From NCBI RefSeq assembly GCF_018223745.1, contig NZ_CP073653.1, positions 3,434,001-3,498,000 of the forward strand: a stretch of 64,000 bases of DNA, written 5' to 3'. This document shows positions 52,286 to 63,600 of the stretch, in pieces. Below the pieces are notes generated by a model. It searched no databases. It was given only the letters and a program-made list of their open reading frames with translations, and was not told the origin of the DNA. The stretch's first letter is position 1, and every line of letters starts with the position of its first letter. This DNA comes from Clostridium beijerinckii. GTDB taxonomy: Bacteria; Bacillota; Clostridia; Clostridiales; Clostridiaceae. Made by a program: the position numbers and the translations under genes.

Positions 52286-54295
52286 TTATATAAATCTTAA
52301 GATAACATTCTTTAATTTATTCATATCAAATGGTTTAGAAATATAGTCATCCATTCCAACCTCGATACATCTTTCTCTATCTCCATTCATAGAATAAGCT
52401 GTCATAGCTATTATATTAACATGTTCCTTTGTCTTTATTTCTTTTTCTCTAATTATTCTAGTGGTATCATATCCATTTAATTCTGGCATTTGAATATCCA
52501 TGAGTATTAAATCAAATGTATTTTCTTTTAGCTTTTCTAACGCCTGCTTCCCATCATATACATACTCATATTCATATCCCAATCTATTTAGCATTTCACA
52601 AGTTATCTTAATATTTATTTCGTTATCCTCAACTAATAATATCCTTTTATTTTTGCTTGAGACTATCTCATCATCTCCTGCATTTAAATTATCATTATTT
52701 ATATTTTCTGCATAATTCACTAAAAATTCTGCTGTAAAATAAAAGGTGCTTCCTTTATTTTCAATACTTTCAAACCATATGTCCCCATTCATTAGCTTTG
52801 CAATATCTTTTGAAATAGCAAGTCCTAGCCCCGTTCCATCATATTTTTTAGTGTAAGTCATATCTTGTTGGATAAATTTTTTAAAGATATCATTTTTAAA
52901 TTCTTCTTTAATCCCAATACCTGTATCCTTCACTGAAAATTCTAATGTTAGCTTATTATTTGTAGTATTTAATTTCCTTACCTTAAACATTATTTGACCC
53001 ATTTCAGTGAATTTAATAGCATTATTAATAATATTTATAAGTACTTGATTTAATCTAATTTCATCTCCTATTAAATCAAAGTTTATATATGGATCAATAT
53101 AGTAAAATACTTCTAAGTTTTTTTTACTGCATGCTATAGATAACTCTTTAGTAATCCTATCTAGAGTTTTTTTCATATTAAACGGCTTTAATATAAGTTC
53201 AAATTTCCCTGACTCTATTTTAGAAATATCTAAAATGGTATTTAATATTCCTAGTAACAATCTTGATGAATTACTGAGCATGTCTAAATATTCTTTTTGA
53301 TTATTATTAAGTTCAGTTACCTTCAATAAGTCTATAATTCCTATTATTCCATTCATAGGAGTTCTTATTTCATGGCTAATATTTGCAAGAAATTCACTTT
53401 TAGCTTTGTTTGCTTTATCCGCTTCTTCCTTTGCTTTTTCTAATTCCTGATAATTACTTCTTAGCTCTTCTTCTATTGCTATAAGTTCTTCATATAGAGC
53501 TGATATCTCTTCATATTTATCTCTTAACTCTTTTTCCACCTTTTTATTTTCTGTTATATCTCTAGTGATATTAGATGCTCCAATTAAATTTCCTTCAAAG
53601 TCGTAAATAGGTGAAACTGTTATTGAAACATCAATTAACTGACCATTTTTCTTTCTTCTCTTAGATTCGAATCCCCTAACTCTTTCTCCATTTTTTATCT
53701 TTTTAATTATTTCATAAAAATCATTAATTTTCTCATCAGGAATTATGATAGATATGTGCTTTCCAATCACCTCTTCTTTTTTGTATCCATAAATATTTTC
53801 AGCACCTATATTCCAACTTGTTATAATTCCATCTAAAGTTTTTCCTATAATTGCATCCTCAGTATTTTCAACTAAAGAAGCTAATCCCCTAATTTCTGCT
53901 TCACTTTTCATTCGGTTTGATATATCTCTTATTATACTTAAAACAAATCTATCATTACTAATTTCTATTCCTATTGATTTGACTTCTACTGGAAAACTAG
54001 TACCATCACTTTTAAAGTGAATAGTTTCAAACTCAACATCACCCGATTTAGCTTTTTCAAACTGCATGATTGCAAGTTCGATTCTTTCTCTATTTCTTAA
54101 TTCAAATATATTCTTAGAAAGTAGTTCTGCTTCAGTATAGCCATAAGTATCCACTGCCTTTCTATTAACTTCCAATATATTACCTTGACTTGAAAACAAA
54201 ATTATTATGTCATTAGCATTACGTATAGCAGCTTCATATATTTGCAAATAATTATACTTTTTTTTATTAATATTTTCATTGGTTTCACTACTCAT
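52286..54295 (-). CDS. PAS-PAS hybrid histidine kinase with receiver domain
   Basis: Encodes 669 aa from an ATG at 54295 with AAGGAGGGG upstream. PAS1 spans about 18-130, PAS2 about 135-255, and a coiled coil 255-300. HisKA follows, with the phosphoacceptor in NISHEIRTPMNG. HATPase_c has NNAIKFTEMG, DTGIGI and GTGLGLAIS. A C-terminal receiver (about 550-668) has the acidic pair in LLVEDN, the phosphoacceptor in LILMDIQMPELNG and the SKPF lysine. There is no membrane segment, so it senses an internal signal. Its output protein is not encoded nearby. It lies 101 bp after the GGDEF-EAL gene. Confidence 0.93.
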   Translation of the reverse strand: MSSETNENINKKKYNYLQIYEAAIRNANDIIILFSSQGNILEVNRKAVDTYGYTEAELLSKNIFELRNRERIELAIMQFEKAKSGDVEFETIHFKSDGTSFPVEVKSIGIEISNDRFVLSIIRDISNRMKSEAEIRGLASLVENTEDAIIGKTLDGIITSWNIGAENIYGYKKEEVIGKHISIIIPDEKINDFYEIIKKIKNGERVRGFESKRRKKNGQLIDVSITVSPIYDFEGNLIGASNITRDITENKKVEKELRDKYEEISALYEELIAIEEELRSNYQELEKAKEEADKANKAKSEFLANISHEIRTPMNGIIGIIDLLKVTELNNNQKEYLDMLSNSSRLLLGILNTILDISKIESGKFELILKPFNMKKTLDRITKELSIACSKKNLEVFYYIDPYINFDLIGDEIRLNQVLINIINNAIKFTEMGQIMFKVRKLNTTNNKLTLEFSVKDTGIGIKEEFKNDIFKKFIQQDMTYTKKYDGTGLGLAISKDIAKLMNGDIWFESIENKGSTFYFTAEFLVNYAENINNDNLNAGDDEIVSSKNKRILLVEDNEINIKITCEMLNRLGYEYEYVYDGKQALEKLKENTFDLILMDIQMPELNGYDTTRIIREKEIKTKEHVNIIAMTAYSMNGDRERCIEVGMDDYISKPFDMNKLKNVILRFI

Positions 54296-54396
54296 CTATC
54301 ACCCCTCCTTAAATTCCGTAAATTAAATAACAAACGAATAAGATAGCATAAAATATAATTGTCGTTAGTATAGCATAAGCAGGCCTAATAGTTCAT

Positions 54397-56151
54397 TTAA
54401 TCATTTTTTAGCATTTTCTCAAGTTCCTCTTCACAAACTGGTTTACTGAAATAATATCCCTGAATTATATTACATCCTAAATTCATTAATTCATTAAGTT
54501 GCTCTTTAACTTCAACCCCTTCTGCTATAACCTTATACTTTAAACTTTTCGATAAGCTCAAAATACACTCTATTACTGCTCTGTTCTTATCATTCCCAAT
54601 ATTATCGATAAAAGATTTATCTATTTTCAAAGTATTTATAGGTAGGATTGTTAAATAACTTAGAGATGAATATCCAGTTCCAAAGTCATCAATTGAAATA
54701 TTTATACCTTTTTTTATTAGTTCATGTAAATCAGCAATTTTCTCATCATCTAATTCAATTAAAGTACTTTCGGTTATTTCTATTTCAATTAAACTTAGAG
54801 GAATTTTGTTTTCTTCACAAGTTTTTATTATTTTGTCTTTAAAATCTCTTTCTTTTATTTGAACAGGTGAAACATTTATACAAATATTATTAAATTCATA
54901 TTTCCTCTCCTTAAGCTCTCTAATTTTACGGCATGCTTTCTCAAATACCCAATCTCCTATATCTACAATTATTCCAATCCTTTCAGCTATTGGTATAAAT
55001 TCAGCTGGAGATACAAAACCGAGCTTTTTACTATTCCATCTCAATAACGCTTCAAATGCAACTACCTTATTATCTAATGCATCAATTTGCGGTTGATACA
55101 CAATGGAAAATTCATTTTTCTTAATTGCTTCTTTTAATTCATTTTCAATTATTATTCTTCTTGTATATAACCTACTTAGAGCTTGTTCGAAAAAGGTGTA
55201 TGTGTTTTTTCCATCTGCTTTAGACTTATACATTGCTAGATCTGCAAATTTTAGTAGATCATTCATATTATTGCTGTCTCTTGGGAAAATTGATATTCCC
55301 ATGCTTGTTGTAATATACAGATGGTTTTCATTAAGTTCGAATGGATTCTTGCAATATTTTAAAATTGTATTACACATATCTTTTACTTTTTCTATAGAAT
55401 TAACTTTTTCTATAATTACAATAAACTCATCACCGCCGACTCTGTACAACTTCCCATAGTCCTTTATACACACATGTAATAATTGTGAGAATACTTTTAA
55501 CATAAGATCACCATAGTCGTGTCCTAAGGTATCATTAATCGATTTAAAATTATCTAGGTCTATGAAAATTATGGCTCCTTCCTGACTCAGTTGAATATTT
55601 TTATCTAAGATATTTTTTATATCCATTAGAAACATATCCCTATTTGGAAGGTTTGTAAGAGAATCATGATACAAATTATCTGCAATTCCTTTTTCTCTTT
55701 CCTTTTCTTCAGTTATATCATTTACCAATCCAAATATACGAGTTACACCTTCATCTTTCTCTTTTATGCCATTTCCTTTAAACAATACCCACTTCAATTT
55801 ATTATCTTTAGTAATAATTCTAAACTCGCTCACATATAAGGTCACTTTATCTGCAACAAAAAAATTTAAATCAGTCAATGCATCCTCTCTATCTTTACTT
55901 ATAGCTACTTTTTCAATACAATCAATTAAACTGCTAAAATCTTTTGAGTTATAACCAGTAATTTCTTCCCATGCATCAGAAATAAAGAAACTGTCCTCCT
56001 TTATATTCCATTCCCAAACTGCTATATTAGCTTCATCTATTGCTTGTTTATATTTTTTTAATATTTCTTCATAATCCAAATCACTTTTTTCTATCTCCAT
56101 AACAGATTTCTTTGCTCTCCTTAAAAATAAGTTCATTTGATTATCTTTCAT
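54397..56151 (-). CDS. PAS-GGDEF-EAL c-di-GMP signalling protein
   Basis: Encodes 584 aa; the ATG at 56151 overlaps the end of the preceding GGDEF gene by 11 bp, so translation is coupled. PAS spans about 25-150, GGDEF about 155-320 with an intact active site RVGGDEF, and EAL about 325-580 with FEALLRW, NVSPVQ, DDFGTGYSSLSYL and QGYYFSKP. Both catalytic signatures look complete, so it may make and break c-di-GMP, with the PAS domain choosing. It is cytoplasmic. Confidence 0.93.
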   Translation of the reverse strand: MKDNQMNLFLRRAKKSVMEIEKSDLDYEEILKKYKQAIDEANIAVWEWNIKEDSFFISDAWEEITGYNSKDFSSLIDCIEKVAISKDREDALTDLNFFVADKVTLYVSEFRIITKDNKLKWVLFKGNGIKEKDEGVTRIFGLVNDITEEKEREKGIADNLYHDSLTNLPNRDMFLMDIKNILDKNIQLSQEGAIIFIDLDNFKSINDTLGHDYGDLMLKVFSQLLHVCIKDYGKLYRVGGDEFIVIIEKVNSIEKVKDMCNTILKYCKNPFELNENHLYITTSMGISIFPRDSNNMNDLLKFADLAMYKSKADGKNTYTFFEQALSRLYTRRIIIENELKEAIKKNEFSIVYQPQIDALDNKVVAFEALLRWNSKKLGFVSPAEFIPIAERIGIIVDIGDWVFEKACRKIRELKERKYEFNNICINVSPVQIKERDFKDKIIKTCEENKIPLSLIEIEITESTLIELDDEKIADLHELIKKGINISIDDFGTGYSSLSYLTILPINTLKIDKSFIDNIGNDKNRAVIECILSLSKSLKYKVIAEGVEVKEQLNELMNLGCNIIQGYYFSKPVCEEELEKMLKND

Positions 56152-57259
56152 GATTATAACCTTCTTTATGGTTGTTCAATTCTTTCATATACTCTACTAT
56201 CAGATCATCTAAATGCTGGCTTATAGTTAATCCATTATCTATATCTACGTTTCCATCAAGTGTGCAGCAAACTTCATTCAAAATTTCTCTTACAGCACTT
56301 ATATTTTGATTTAACTCTGATAATTTGATTGTTTTTTCTTTAATATTCGTTGAATCAAATTCATACATACTTTCTTGATTTACAATTGTCCTATTTCTTC
56401 CACTAGCTTTAGCTTTATAGAGATTCTTATCTACTTTTGATAATAAATCATAAATATTCACATCTTCATCAGAAGCTTCGTACACGCCAAAACTTGCTGT
56501 TATTTTTATCTCAATACTATCATAATTGAAAGATGTATTTTCTAATACTTTTCGTATCTTCTCGGCAACTTTATACGCATTTTTAGCCTCAGTATAATTT
56601 AATATTATAATAAATTCTTCTCCACCAAATCTACCTACCCAGTCTGACTTACCTCGGACCGATTTCAATATTAGATCTGAAAAATCAATCAGTATTTTAT
56701 CCCCTATAATGTGACCATATTGATCATTTACTTTTTTAAAGAAATCTATATCTGCCATAATTATCGATAAAGGCATTTTACTAATTTTCATGTAGTTAAT
56801 ATCTACAGGGAGTCTCTCATTTATATACCTTCTATTATATAATCCTGTCAATTCATCTTTAATTACCTTTTCATTCATTGAGATAATTAATTCTTCCACA
56901 AAGTCAGAATCCTCAGTCATCTTATGAAATACGCTTCCGATATTGGTAATATCCTTTAATATTTCCACAATATATGTCCTGCCATTTAATTCTACTGGTG
57001 TTGCTGTGATTAAGACAATTTTTTCTTTATCATACTCTATTTTTACAAATGTATCATTGTTGTTATATGCTCGCATAGAAATACAGTTTTCACAAAATGT
57101 ATGTTTCTTCCACAACAAATAGCATGTGCCATTTAGCCCTTGTAGCTCATTGTCCTTAACAAGAGCCGCTTTTTTATTTATTGGATCCACTATTCTTATA
57201 ACATCATATAATTTTTTAAAAATAGATAGCCTTTCTTTTACTTGGTCTATTACTTCCAT
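56141..57259 (-). CDS. PAS-like GGDEF diguanylate cyclase
   Basis: Encodes 372 aa from an ATG at 57259 with AGGGAGGG upstream. The N-terminal domain (about 1-125) is PAS-like and contains a cysteine cluster CYLLWKKHTFCENC that could bind metal or react to redox. Residues about 130-300 are a GGDEF domain with active-site RFGGEEF and LTGLYNRRYI. A helical tail of about 60 residues follows. It makes c-di-GMP from two GTP. It is coupled to the downstream GGDEF-EAL gene and lies 104 bp after the tetR gene. Confidence 0.93.
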   Translation of the reverse strand: MEVIDQVKERLSIFKKLYDVIRIVDPINKKAALVKDNELQGLNGTCYLLWKKHTFCENCISMRAYNNNDTFVKIEYDKEKIVLITATPVELNGRTYIVEILKDITNIGSVFHKMTEDSDFVEELIISMNEKVIKDELTGLYNRRYINERLPVDINYMKISKMPLSIIMADIDFFKKVNDQYGHIIGDKILIDFSDLILKSVRGKSDWVGRFGGEEFIIILNYTEAKNAYKVAEKIRKVLENTSFNYDSIEIKITASFGVYEASDEDVNIYDLLSKVDKNLYKAKASGRNRTIVNQESMYEFDSTNIKEKTIKLSELNQNISAVREILNEVCCTLDGNVDIDNGLTISQHLDDLIVEYMKELNNHKEGYNHER

Positions 57260-57363
57260 AAGATTCCCTCCCTTTTAAATTCAAAATCCTCTCAATTCCC
57301 ATAAAACTTGCTTATTAAATTCATATGTACTTCTTAAAACCTCTTTTAGAATTGTTCTTCTTG

Positions 57364-57960
57364 TTACATTAATTCAAAAAATATATCCCATAGCTTTGAA
57401 ACAACTTTATCGTTTATTCTTATATTTGATGTTATCATTTCATAAAGTAAATAATCCTCAAGCTTTTTACATTTAATCAAATAACTATTTATATTTTTAG
57501 TTATAAATTTATCATTATATTGAGGATTACCCATGATATCAAGAATGATTTTGTTTTCTTCAGCTATATAGAATTTATATTTTTCTCGTATTACATTTGC
57601 TATCTCTTCTGGTGGAAACATGTGGCATCTAAGAATAAACTTTCTCTTGGATATATCTGATACATAGTACTCTATCTTCTTTTTTAATAGAGTATACAGC
57701 TTTTCCTTAAGAGGGATATTCTTGTCCATTGTCTCAATACTCTCCATGTAATCAATATAATCTTTATAAATATAATCATAAATATAGAAAAACAGATCCT
57801 GCTTTGACTTATAGTAAAAATATATTGTTGATGCTTTAACTCCAACTTCCTTGCAAATATCTCTAATATTAGTAGCCTCATATCCGTTCTCCAGAAAAAG
57901 TCTAAAAGAAGTATAAAATATTTTATCTCTTGTTGAATTTTCCAAAATACTTACCTCCAT
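57364..57960 (-). CDS. TetR-family transcriptional regulator
   Basis: Encodes 198 aa. The start at 57960 is used, although a second ATG at codon 1-2 spacing cannot be excluded. Residues 8-55 are the TetR helix-turn-helix (FRLFLENGYEATNIRDICKEVGVKASTIYFYYKSKQDLF in outline; core GVKASTIYFYYKSKQ). The rest is a helical ligand-binding domain, rich in lysine and tyrosine. It is first in a run of same-strand signalling genes and may control them. Two palindromes lie upstream. Confidence 0.9.
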   Translation of the reverse strand: MEVSILENSTRDKIFYTSFRLFLENGYEATNIRDICKEVGVKASTIYFYYKSKQDLFFYIYDYIYKDYIDYMESIETMDKNIPLKEKLYTLLKKKIEYYVSDISKRKFILRCHMFPPEEIANVIREKYKFYIAEENKIILDIMGNPQYNDKFITKNINSYLIKCKKLEDYLLYEMITSNIRINDKVVSKLWDIFFELM

Positions 57961-57983
57961 TTACAAATTTACTGAAAGTTTTT

Positions 57984-58039
57984 TAATAACTTTGTTATTA
58001 TTCTCATAAATTACAAAATTATATATATAACGTTCGTTA
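57984..58039 (-). promoter_or_regulatory. Candidate TetR operators
   Basis: TAATAAC-ttt-GTTATTA (57984-58000) and TAACG-tt-CGTTA (58028-58039) are perfect palindromes 24-79 bp upstream of the tetR start. Either could be the autoregulatory operator. Confidence 0.5.
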
Positions 58040-58266
58040 CATAAATCATATCACTGTATTTTTCCCCATTCAATTTATTTTGTACTCTATTTTTACTCAT
58101 AATTCGACTCATTTTGAATGAAAACTATTTCTTTAGGAATGTAATCATATCACTATTCAAATACATATATCTAACAATTATATTTTCTTTATAGATCTCA
58201 ACCTTCTTAATTAATTTTTTCCTTGATTTATTCACGGCCCAGATTAAATATAAATTTATAAAGAAT

Positions 58267-58296
58267 AAAAAAAGCAGCACCAATTATTAGTGCTGC
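58267..58296 (-). terminator. Terminator of the 58308-60572 kinase gene
   Basis: GCAGCAC and its complement form the stem and are followed by TTTTTTT on the minus strand, 12 bp after the stop codon. Confidence 0.85.
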
Positions 58297-58307
58297 CTTA
58301 TAAGCCT

Positions 58308-60572
58308 CTATGTTCTTAAGTTGAATTCTATAATATTTAACAAGTTTTCAATTTCAAATGGTTTAGATATGTAATCATCCATTTTTGCCTTTATGCATTT
58401 TTCTTTATCTTCCCGCATAGCATATGCGGTTATTGCAATTATTGGTATATGTTTCCCTTCTAATTCTTCAACTCTTATAGCCTGTGTTGTTTCAAAACCA
58501 TTTAGTTCTGGCATCTGTATATCCATTAATATTAAATCGACTTTATTGTTTTTTAATATATTTATAGCCTCATTTCCATTATATGCTGAAATATATTTAT
58601 ACCCGTTACTCCTAATTATGTTTTCCATTACTTCTTGGCTTATTAAGTTATCTTCAACATATAAGATAACTTTATCCTCTCGATCATTATGTTGATTAAG
58701 CTTATCACTTTCAATGTTTTTTCTTTCCATAACTTGTTTTTTATCATTTGTTTTTTTAAATTCACATGTAAAAATAAATGTTGAGCCCTTACCAAAAGAG
58801 CTTTCAAAACTTATTTCTCCATTCATCAAATTAGCAAACTGTTTTGAAATTGATAACCCCAATCCTGTTCCCATATACTTTTTCATTGATGATATATTTC
58901 CTTGAGTAAAATTATTAAATATCTTATCTTTGAACTCATCATCTATACCAATCCCTGAGTCTTTGATCGTAAATTGGATTTTTTCACTATCACTATCTTC
59001 TGAAATCATACTTACTCTAAATGATATATATCCGTCATCTGTAAACTTTACTGCATTGCTAATTAGATTGGATAATATCTCTTTTAACCTCAGCTCATCA
59101 CCGATAATTTCAAAATCTATGTTATGGTCTAAATAATAACTTACTTCTAATCCCTTAGAATTTCCAGTGACTAAAAGGCTATTATAAATATTATTTATAG
59201 TCTCTTTTAAATTAAACGGTTCCCTATTAATTCTAAATGTACCTGACTCTATTTTTGACATATCTAATAAGTTATTAATAAGTCTAAGCACAGTATTTGC
59301 TGAATCATTTAATATTCTAATATATTTTTTTTGCTTTTCATTAATATCTTCTAACTTTAATAACTGTATAGCCGCCGTAATTCCATTCATTGGAGTTCTT
59401 ATTTCATGGCTTATATTAGCCAAAAAAATTGATTTCGCTTTATTGGCTTCTTCTGCTTTCTGTTTTAACAATTCTAATTGTTCACACTTTTCTCGCAGAT
59501 CCTTTTCTATTAGTTTCCTGTCTGTAATATCTTTATACATTGCTACTACTCCGAAAAAGAGATTATTATCATCATAAATCGGAGATGCTGACATTAAGAC
59601 ATTAACCAGGTTTCCCTCCTTGTCTATTCTGACAGTTTCATAATCTTTAATTACATTTCCTTTGGTAATCATATCTATTAATTTTTGTGATTCATTTAAT
59701 TTATCTTTTGGAATTAGCCGTCTCATATCATTTCCTATTATGTCCGCTTCCTTAAATCCAAACTTTGTCTCAGCACCTTTACTCCAACGAGATATGTTCA
59801 TTTCTTTGTCAAAAATCACAAATGGATCATCAAGTATATCTAAAGATATTGAAAATATCTTTGAATCTTTAAATAACCTTTCCATATCCGAAATATCTCT
59901 TATAATACTGACTGCCACATCTCTTGATTTCTTATTACTACAAACGGATCTTACTTCAACCGGAAATCTTGTCCCATCTTTTTTGTGATGATAACTTTTA
60001 AACTTTATTCCCCTATCTAAAGCTTTATTTAATTGATCTTGGGTGAATTCCCTGCTATCCTCATTTCTAAGGGTAAAGATATTTAAATTTACAAGTTCAT
60101 CAAAAGAATACCCGTACATTTCAATAGCCTTTTTATTTCCATAAAGTATTTCCCCACTTCTGCTTACTACAAGAATACTCTCTAATGCATTATCTATAAA
60201 ATCTCTTCCTTCTATAAACAACTTTTCATTTGATAATATGCCTTTACTTTTTATGAATGTACAAAATATATACTTTTCAGCAAATTTACTGAAACTAACT
60301 TCATAAACAGTATCTCTAATGACTAATGTATAAATATTGTTATCAATTCTTTTTAAATAACTAAATAAATACTCTCTTAAATATATTTTAATTTCATCAA
60401 CACAGTTATGGGTTAAGTTTTCACAGTCAAATTCCTTTCTGAAACTTTCATTTATAAATTTAACACTGAAATCATAAATAACTTGATTTGAATCAGTTAA
60501 TGGTTCGTATATAGATATTATGTTATTAATATTATTTAAATATGATATTCCCTCTAATACTGAGCTAACCAT
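58308..60572 (-). CDS. PAS hybrid histidine kinase with receiver domain
   Basis: Encodes 754 aa from an ATG at 60572. There is an uncharacterised N-terminal domain (1-115), PAS1 about 120-235, PAS2 about 240-355, a coiled coil, HisKA with NISHEIRTPMNG, HATPase_c with SNAVKFTDDG, DSGIGI and GTGLGLSIS, and a complete receiver (about 635-752; LYVEDN, LILMDIQMPELNG, SKPF). It is cytoplasmic. It is closely related to the 60619-63693 kinase (shared kinase core and receiver framework) and lies 46 bp after it on the same strand, so they are cotranscribed paralogues. Confidence 0.93.
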   Translation of the reverse strand: MVSSVLEGISYLNNINNIISIYEPLTDSNQVIYDFSVKFINESFRKEFDCENLTHNCVDEIKIYLREYLFSYLKRIDNNIYTLVIRDTVYEVSFSKFAEKYIFCTFIKSKGILSNEKLFIEGRDFIDNALESILVVSRSGEILYGNKKAIEMYGYSFDELVNLNIFTLRNEDSREFTQDQLNKALDRGIKFKSYHHKKDGTRFPVEVRSVCSNKKSRDVAVSIIRDISDMERLFKDSKIFSISLDILDDPFVIFDKEMNISRWSKGAETKFGFKEADIIGNDMRRLIPKDKLNESQKLIDMITKGNVIKDYETVRIDKEGNLVNVLMSASPIYDDNNLFFGVVAMYKDITDRKLIEKDLREKCEQLELLKQKAEEANKAKSIFLANISHEIRTPMNGITAAIQLLKLEDINEKQKKYIRILNDSANTVLRLINNLLDMSKIESGTFRINREPFNLKETINNIYNSLLVTGNSKGLEVSYYLDHNIDFEIIGDELRLKEILSNLISNAVKFTDDGYISFRVSMISEDSDSEKIQFTIKDSGIGIDDEFKDKIFNNFTQGNISSMKKYMGTGLGLSISKQFANLMNGEISFESSFGKGSTFIFTCEFKKTNDKKQVMERKNIESDKLNQHNDREDKVILYVEDNLISQEVMENIIRSNGYKYISAYNGNEAINILKNNKVDLILMDIQMPELNGFETTQAIRVEELEGKHIPIIAITAYAMREDKEKCIKAKMDDYISKPFEIENLLNIIEFNLRT

Positions 60573-60618
60573 AATTTACACCATCCCCTTATTATTTTTA
60601 TAACACACTCTTTCATTC

Positions 60619-63600
60619 TCATAAATAGATTTCGAAGATATTATAAATTTCTTCAACATTAAATGGTTTTGATATGCAATGATCAATTCCTAGATTCATA
60701 AGTATCTCTCTATTTTCCATAATGGTATATGAAGACATTCCGATTATAGGAATATTTTTTCCTTTTACTCTTGATATTCTCATTTCCTTAATTTTTTCAA
60801 AATCTTCTAATTTATTTAATTTCATATCTAGCAATATTAAGTCTACATAGTTACAATTTAGGATTTTCAAGGCCTCGCTTATATTATGCGCATGGATATA
60901 TTTGCAGCCTTTTCTCTCCACTATACTCTCCATAACTTCTTTATCAATTGAATTAGTTTCAATGCAAAGTATGACTTTATTCATCCATAAATTATTTATA
61001 TTATCATCTTCGCTAATTTTATTATCGTTCATTACCTCTATATTCTTTTCATAATAATCACTTTTTTTAAAACTACATGTAAACGTAAATGTAGACCCTT
61101 CTCCTAGTGTGCTTTCAAAGCTTATATTCCCATTCATCATCATAGCAAGTTGCTTAGATATAGATAATCCTAGACCAGTTCCTGTATATTTTTTATTTAC
61201 AGATATATCACCTTGACTAAATATGCCAAAAATTTTACTCTTAAATCTTTCGTCTATTCCTATCCCCGTATCTGCTATTGTAAATTTAATTTTTACATAG
61301 TCATTATCTGACGATACTTTTGTTACCCTAAAGGATATATATCCTTTTTCAGTAAATTTTACCGCATTACTAATTAAATTATCTAATATTTGTTTTAACT
61401 TTAGTTCATCTCCAATTGCTATAAATTCTGCATTTGGGTCAAAATAATATCTTATCTCTAATCCTTTAGAATTTCCTGATTCCAAGAGATTTGTATAAAT
61501 ATCATCTGTTATCTTTTTCAAAGCAAATTTACCATCATTTAATTTATGTATACCGGCCTCTATTTTTGAAATATCTAAAATATTATTTATAATTGTTAAT
61601 AGTTTATTTCCAGAGTTTTTTAGCAGTGTTATATACTTACTTTGCTCCTCACTCATAGGTGTTTTTTCAAGAAGCTGAATTGTTCCAAAAATGCCATTCA
61701 TCGGAGTCCGTATTTCATGGCTCATATTGTCTAAGAATAACGACTTTATTTTATTAGCAATTTCAGCTTCTTCCTTTAATACTTCCAATTGCCTATATTT
61801 TTCAACAATGATTTTTTCTTTTTCAGCTAGATCTGTAATATCATGATAACAAGCTAAAGCCATAATTAAATTTCCACTTGTGTCATATATAGGAGTAGAA
61901 TTTACTCTAATAGTTAGTTCTTTATCTGAACGCTTAATTATGATTGTTCTATTTTTTATTTTTTCGCCTCGTAATGCGCATTTTAAAGACAAATTCTCTA
62001 CATGGATTTCATTCCCTGATGTATCAAAAGCTTGCTTAGTTATGTTAAAATCATCTGCATTCTTTACAGCATAATAATCAGAAAGAAGACCTCTTCCTTC
62101 TGCATTCATCAAAATTATTTTACCTTCCTTATCTGCAATATAAATTGCATCAGAAATATTTTCAATGACAGCTTCTAATTGCTTTTTTTGCATCTTTATA
62201 ATTGTATTACTATTAACCTGTTCAGTAACATTTCGGGTGCACAATAGCGCCTTTACTATATCTCCATCTTCATCATATAGAGGACTGCCACTTACATTAA
62301 AGTGATATTCTAATCCCTTTCTCTTAAGCGTCATTCTATATTCATTAATCTTTTCACCTTTTAGTACTCGATAGCTAGGCAAATTTTCTGGTTTGATTAT
62401 ATTATCATTGGAATCGTAGAATTTCACTTTTAAGAAATTTTCACTGATTTTGTTTGCTAAATCAATATTATAAAAAAAGTCTTTTGCACTGGAATTTAGA
62501 ATATTAATATTACCTTCTTTGTCAATTGTAAACAATCCCTCGGACATATTTCTAATTATAGCTTCTAATTTATTCTTTTGCTCTTCTATAATTTTTGCTT
62601 GTACCTTTTCCGTTATATCGTCAATTATTAAAACATATCTTTCAAAATTTCCTTTTCTATCAAATATAGGCTTGCCACTAATAACAACATGTTTCTCTAA
62701 ATTTCTAGTTCCTATTATCACTCTATAATTATTTATTTCCTTTCCTTTTTCTATATAACTAAACTTACTCTCTTCAAATTCAATTTTATTTTTATTTACA
62801 TCAAAAATTATTATTTCATCTTTTATATCATTTATATTGCTTATTTTATTTGCTTGAAATAATTCCAAAATAACTTTGCTTATTTTAATTAACCTTCCAC
62901 TTTTATCAAAGATGCTTATCTGCTCATCTGCTAAATCCATTATTGCCTCGATTTTTTTATCCCTTCTCTCAATTTCAGCAGCTTGAGCTTTAATAACCAT
63001 TTTATTTCTTATTCTATCTGTTACATCAATACGATTCTCAATATAATATTTTACTTTCCCATCTTCATATATTGGTACTATTGCTGAATCAAAATATGTT
63101 GCTCCCGTTCCATGTCTATCACTCATAAAATCTTTTACATAGCCCGTCTTACCTGTTTTTATAACACTTATCCATTTTTCCCTTATTTTATCTTCCTTAA
63201 AATCTTTAGCTATTTCTTCTATTGATTTACCAATGCAATTCTCTTTCCTATTAAATGGTTCATCCATATAATAAATGTATTTTTCATTAGCTTTTAATAA
63301 AGTTAAATCTGGCGCTGAATAAATTCCAATCCCATATCTATTATCCAAACATAACTGTTCTGCATATAAAAATTTATTTTCAATACGGGAATTCTCTTTT
63401 TCATAGAAGAAATATAATATATTCATTTTCTCGTGATCTATCTTCTTAGAAATAATCACTTCTCTTGGCTCAAGTGACTTAGTGAATATGTAGATATCTA
63501 TTTCATCACTAACACTTCCAAATTCATCACAAAAATCAGATTTCAATATTTTACTCAGTTCTTTATATGATTTTCCTAATAGTTCCTCTTTGTAATACCC

